Source: Candidatus Aminicenantota bacterium (GTDB lineage Bacteria > Acidobacteriota > Aminicenantia > Aminicenantales > UBA8522). From it: DNA of 6,477 nucleotides. The position numbers and the translations under genes are program-made. Shown here piece by piece: positions 5,685 through 6,477 of the stretch (the stretch's first letter is position 1; every line of letters starts with the position of its first letter). Under the pieces are notes generated by a model. That model worked only from the letters and a program-made list of their open reading frames with translations, had not been told where the DNA came from and did not search any database. The DNA lies in the NCBI GenBank assembly GCA_016934895.1, contig JAFGRZ010000317.1:1-6477 (forward strand), given 5' to 3'.

Positions 5685-5697
5685 TAACTATGTGATA
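5685..5697 (-). promoter_or_regulatory. IHF-like site between activator repeats and the sigma-54 promoter
   Basis: On the minus strand TATCACATAGTTA matches the IHF consensus WATCAA-N4-TTR at all but one defined position. It lies in an AT-rich stretch, exactly where a DNA bend would bring the upstream activator to the -24/-12 element. The host's possession of IHF is assumed, not seen. Confidence 0.4.
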
Positions 5698-5714
5698 ATA
5701 AATAAGTTAAATGT

Positions 5715-5730
5715 TGGCACGCCACTTGCT
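5715..5730 (+). promoter_or_regulatory. Sigma-54 (RpoN) -24/-12 promoter of the small secreted protein gene
   Basis: TGGCAC (5715-5720), five bases, then TTGCT (5726-5730) fits the consensus TGGCAC-N5-TTGCW without a mismatch. The invariant GG (5716-5717) and GC (5728-5729) are the required 10 bp apart. Transcription is expected near 5741, about 30 nt before the ATG, leaving room for the AAAGGAGG ribosome site. Activator-like repeats and an IHF-like site upstream complete a classic sigma-54 layout. Confidence 0.85.
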
Positions 5731-5770
5731 TTAAAAGTGGCCTAAACGCTAAAATGAAAGGAGGCTCAAA

Positions 5771-6220
5771 ATGAGCACAAGAAAAGCATTGGCCCTCGCC
5801 GGATTCATCCTCGTCCTCGGGTCAGGCCTGGTCATGGCCCAAGAAGAGAAACCGCAGGGCGCCACCAACATGGTCCAGAGCAGGGTCCGGGCCGAGGCCA
5901 AAACCCAACCCCAGGTCCAGACGCGGCTCCGATTCATGGACCAGAACGGAGACGGGATCAACGATTTCTGGAGGGATCATGATAATGACGGCGTCCCCAA
6001 CTGTCAGGACCGGGATTGGACACGGCCCGGGGACGGGACCGGATACCAAAACCAGTTCGCCCGAAAAGGCCCGCAGAATCAGATGACCAACCGCCGCGGT
6101 TTCCTTGGCAACCAGGAATGGTCGAATTCTTCCTTCCGCCATGGGTTTAAAGGCATGGGCGGCGGAGTCTGTGACGGCACCGGTCCCAAGGGAAGCGGCC
6201 AGCGTCGAGGCCGAGGCTGA
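5771..6220 (+). CDS. Small secreted protein with calcium-loop-like (EF-hand/thrombospondin type 3) motifs and Gly-rich DGTGPKG tail
   Basis: 149 residues, not recognised as a named protein. A clear signal peptide (1-23) ends in VMA-QE. A Gln/Arg-rich segment (about 34-54) follows. Two acidic loops come next: DQNGDGIND (57-65), which fits the D-x-N-x-D-G calcium loop, and DHDNDGVPNCQDRD (69-82), which looks like a thrombospondin type 3 repeat. A Gly/Asn/Gln/Arg-rich, probably disordered part follows, with GDGTG at 87-91. The C-terminus carries VCDGTGPKGSGQRRGRG, reminiscent of the DGTGP-x-G repeats of small DUF5320-like and other secreted Gly-rich proteins; this is remembered similarity, not a search. 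Cys78 and Cys134 are the only cysteines after the signal peptide and could pair. A strong AAAGGAGG sits 5 nt before ATG. It is the first gene behind a sigma-54 promoter, so it is expected to be made on a specific signal. Calcium binding and function are inferred. Confidence 0.82.
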   Translation: MSTRKALALAGFILVLGSGLVMAQEEKPQGATNMVQSRVRAEAKTQPQVQTRLRFMDQNGDGINDFWRDHDNDGVPNCQDRDWTRPGDGTGYQNQFARKGPQNQMTNRRGFLGNQEWSNSSFRHGFKGMGGGVCDGTGPKGSGQRRGRG

Positions 6221-6251
6221 ATGAGACACGGAAAGGCCATCCCGATTTCAA

Positions 6252-6279
6252 GGGGAGAAAGGCGCCGGCCTTTCTCCCC
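6252..6279 (+). repeat. Perfect 12-bp stem-loop between the two sigma-54 unit genes
   Basis: GGGGAGAAAGGC (6252-6263) pairs perfectly with GCCTTTCTCCCC (6268-6279) around a 4-nt loop (GCCG). It lies 31 nt after the stop of the small secreted protein and 18 nt before the next ATG. No U-run follows, so it is not a standard intrinsic terminator. It may shield the first message from 3' decay and so set unequal amounts of the two proteins, or act as a partial terminator. Confidence 0.65.
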
Positions 6280-6297
6280 GCTCGACGGGAAGCAGCC

Positions 6298-6477
6298 ATG
6301 AAAAAGCTGGCCCTGATGATCATCCTGACGGCGGCTCTGAGCGCCCCGGTGAAGGGCGACCAGTTGACGCTGGGCCTTTTCCAGAGCTCAACAGACAATC
6401 TTTTCCAAATCGCCTACCCGGAAAAGGACCAAGTCTCCCAACTGACTTTCTCTCTGGCCAAGGATTTCCGGCCGGTC
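6298..6477 (+). CDS. Exported protein of unknown function, N-terminal part only (possibly an outer-membrane beta-barrel)
   Basis: 60 residues are visible before the right edge cuts the gene. ATG 6298 is followed by a short standard signal peptide (MKKLALMIILTAALSAPVKG, 1-20) and mature sequence beginning DQLTLGLFQSSTDNLFQ. The alternating polar/hydrophobic pattern and the DNLFQIAYPEKDQVSQLTFSLAKDF stretch (33-57) suggest beta-strands separated by a turn, as at the start of an outer-membrane barrel. This is a pattern-based guess. The ribosome site is weak (GGGAAG). It follows the small secreted protein by 77 nt with a hairpin between, so both are probably in one sigma-54-driven transcript. Confidence 0.7.
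   Translation, partial: MKKLALMIILTAALSAPVKGDQLTLGLFQSSTDNLFQIAYPEKDQVSQLTFSLAKDFRPV

Larger units (their letters stand above)
5436..5770. other. 335-bp divergent intergenic region carrying the regulation of both flanking units
   Basis: No convincing gene lies here. The minus-strand side (5436-5461) has the ribosome site and a TATAAT box of the methyltransferase gene. The middle (about 5480-5580) shows nothing I can assign. An inverted repeat TTCCGGC-N9-GCCGGAA lies at 5588-5610 without a T-run. From 5627 on come the TGTCGG repeats, an AT-rich stretch with an IHF-like site, the sigma-54 promoter and the strong AAAGGAGG ribosome site (5758-5765) of the plus-strand gene. Confidence 0.6.

Noticed and set aside
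5822..6398. Minus-strand frames opposite the small secreted protein and across the hairpin
   Set aside because: The plus-strand gene has a sigma-54 promoter, ribosome site and signal peptide; the minus-strand frames have no comparable start signals.

Overview
The window is a dense, GC-rich bacterial stretch. Genes fill the minus strand from position 5435 down to 1, and a divergent plus-strand unit starts at 5771. Signal peptides, a periplasmic adaptor and a putative envelope-stress unit point to a Gram-negative (diderm) cell envelope. A small secreted beta protein of the kind found next to acidobacterial amidohydrolases, an ECF sigma/anti-sigma pair and a sigma-54 promoter would fit an Acidobacteriota/Aminicenantes-like or deltaproteobacterial-like genome. 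That placement is inference only; no rRNA or marker gene is present. I see no tRNA, rRNA, CRISPR array, insertion sequence or prophage gene.

Region 1 (2350 down to 1, minus strand) is a tightly packed four-gene unit. It encodes an ECF sigma factor, a zinc-finger anti-sigma factor with one membrane helix, a membrane-anchored Spy/CpxP/CnrX-like periplasmic sensor protein, and an HlyD/MacA-type efflux adaptor that runs off the left edge. The joints are an 11-bp overlap, a 5-nt gap and a 4-bp ATGA overlap, so the genes are probably transcribed and translated together. The order suggests that an envelope or metal/toxic-compound signal is sensed at the membrane and answered by a sigma factor that drives its own efflux system.

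Region 2 (5435 down to 2502, minus strand) holds four genes in a row: a SAM-dependent methyltransferase fold with an N-terminal signal peptide, an XdhC/CoxI-family molybdoenzyme maturation protein, a MocA-like (COG2068) nucleotidyltransferase, and a small secreted beta-rich protein. XdhC plus MocA is a recognised pair in making and inserting the molybdenum cofactor of xanthine-dehydrogenase-type hydroxylases, but no such hydroxylase is in the window. The two flanking exported proteins each have a TATAAT box just upstream with a short leader, so they may be transcribed separately from the molybdenum pair. Past the small beta protein (2422-2501) lies a stretch that reads like the C-terminus of an amidohydrolase.

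Region 3 (5436-6477) is the most distinctive part. A 335-bp divergent intergenic region contains an essentially consensus sigma-54 (-24/-12) promoter, an IHF-like site upstream of it, and clustered TGTCGG repeats further upstream that look like activator sites. This promoter would drive a small secreted protein with two Asp/Asn/Gly calcium-loop-like motifs and a Gly-rich DGTGPKGSG tail. A perfect 12-bp hairpin without a U-tract follows, then a second exported protein cut by the right edge. The window therefore shows two separate alternative-sigma-factor circuits (ECF and sigma-54) for envelope or secreted proteins.
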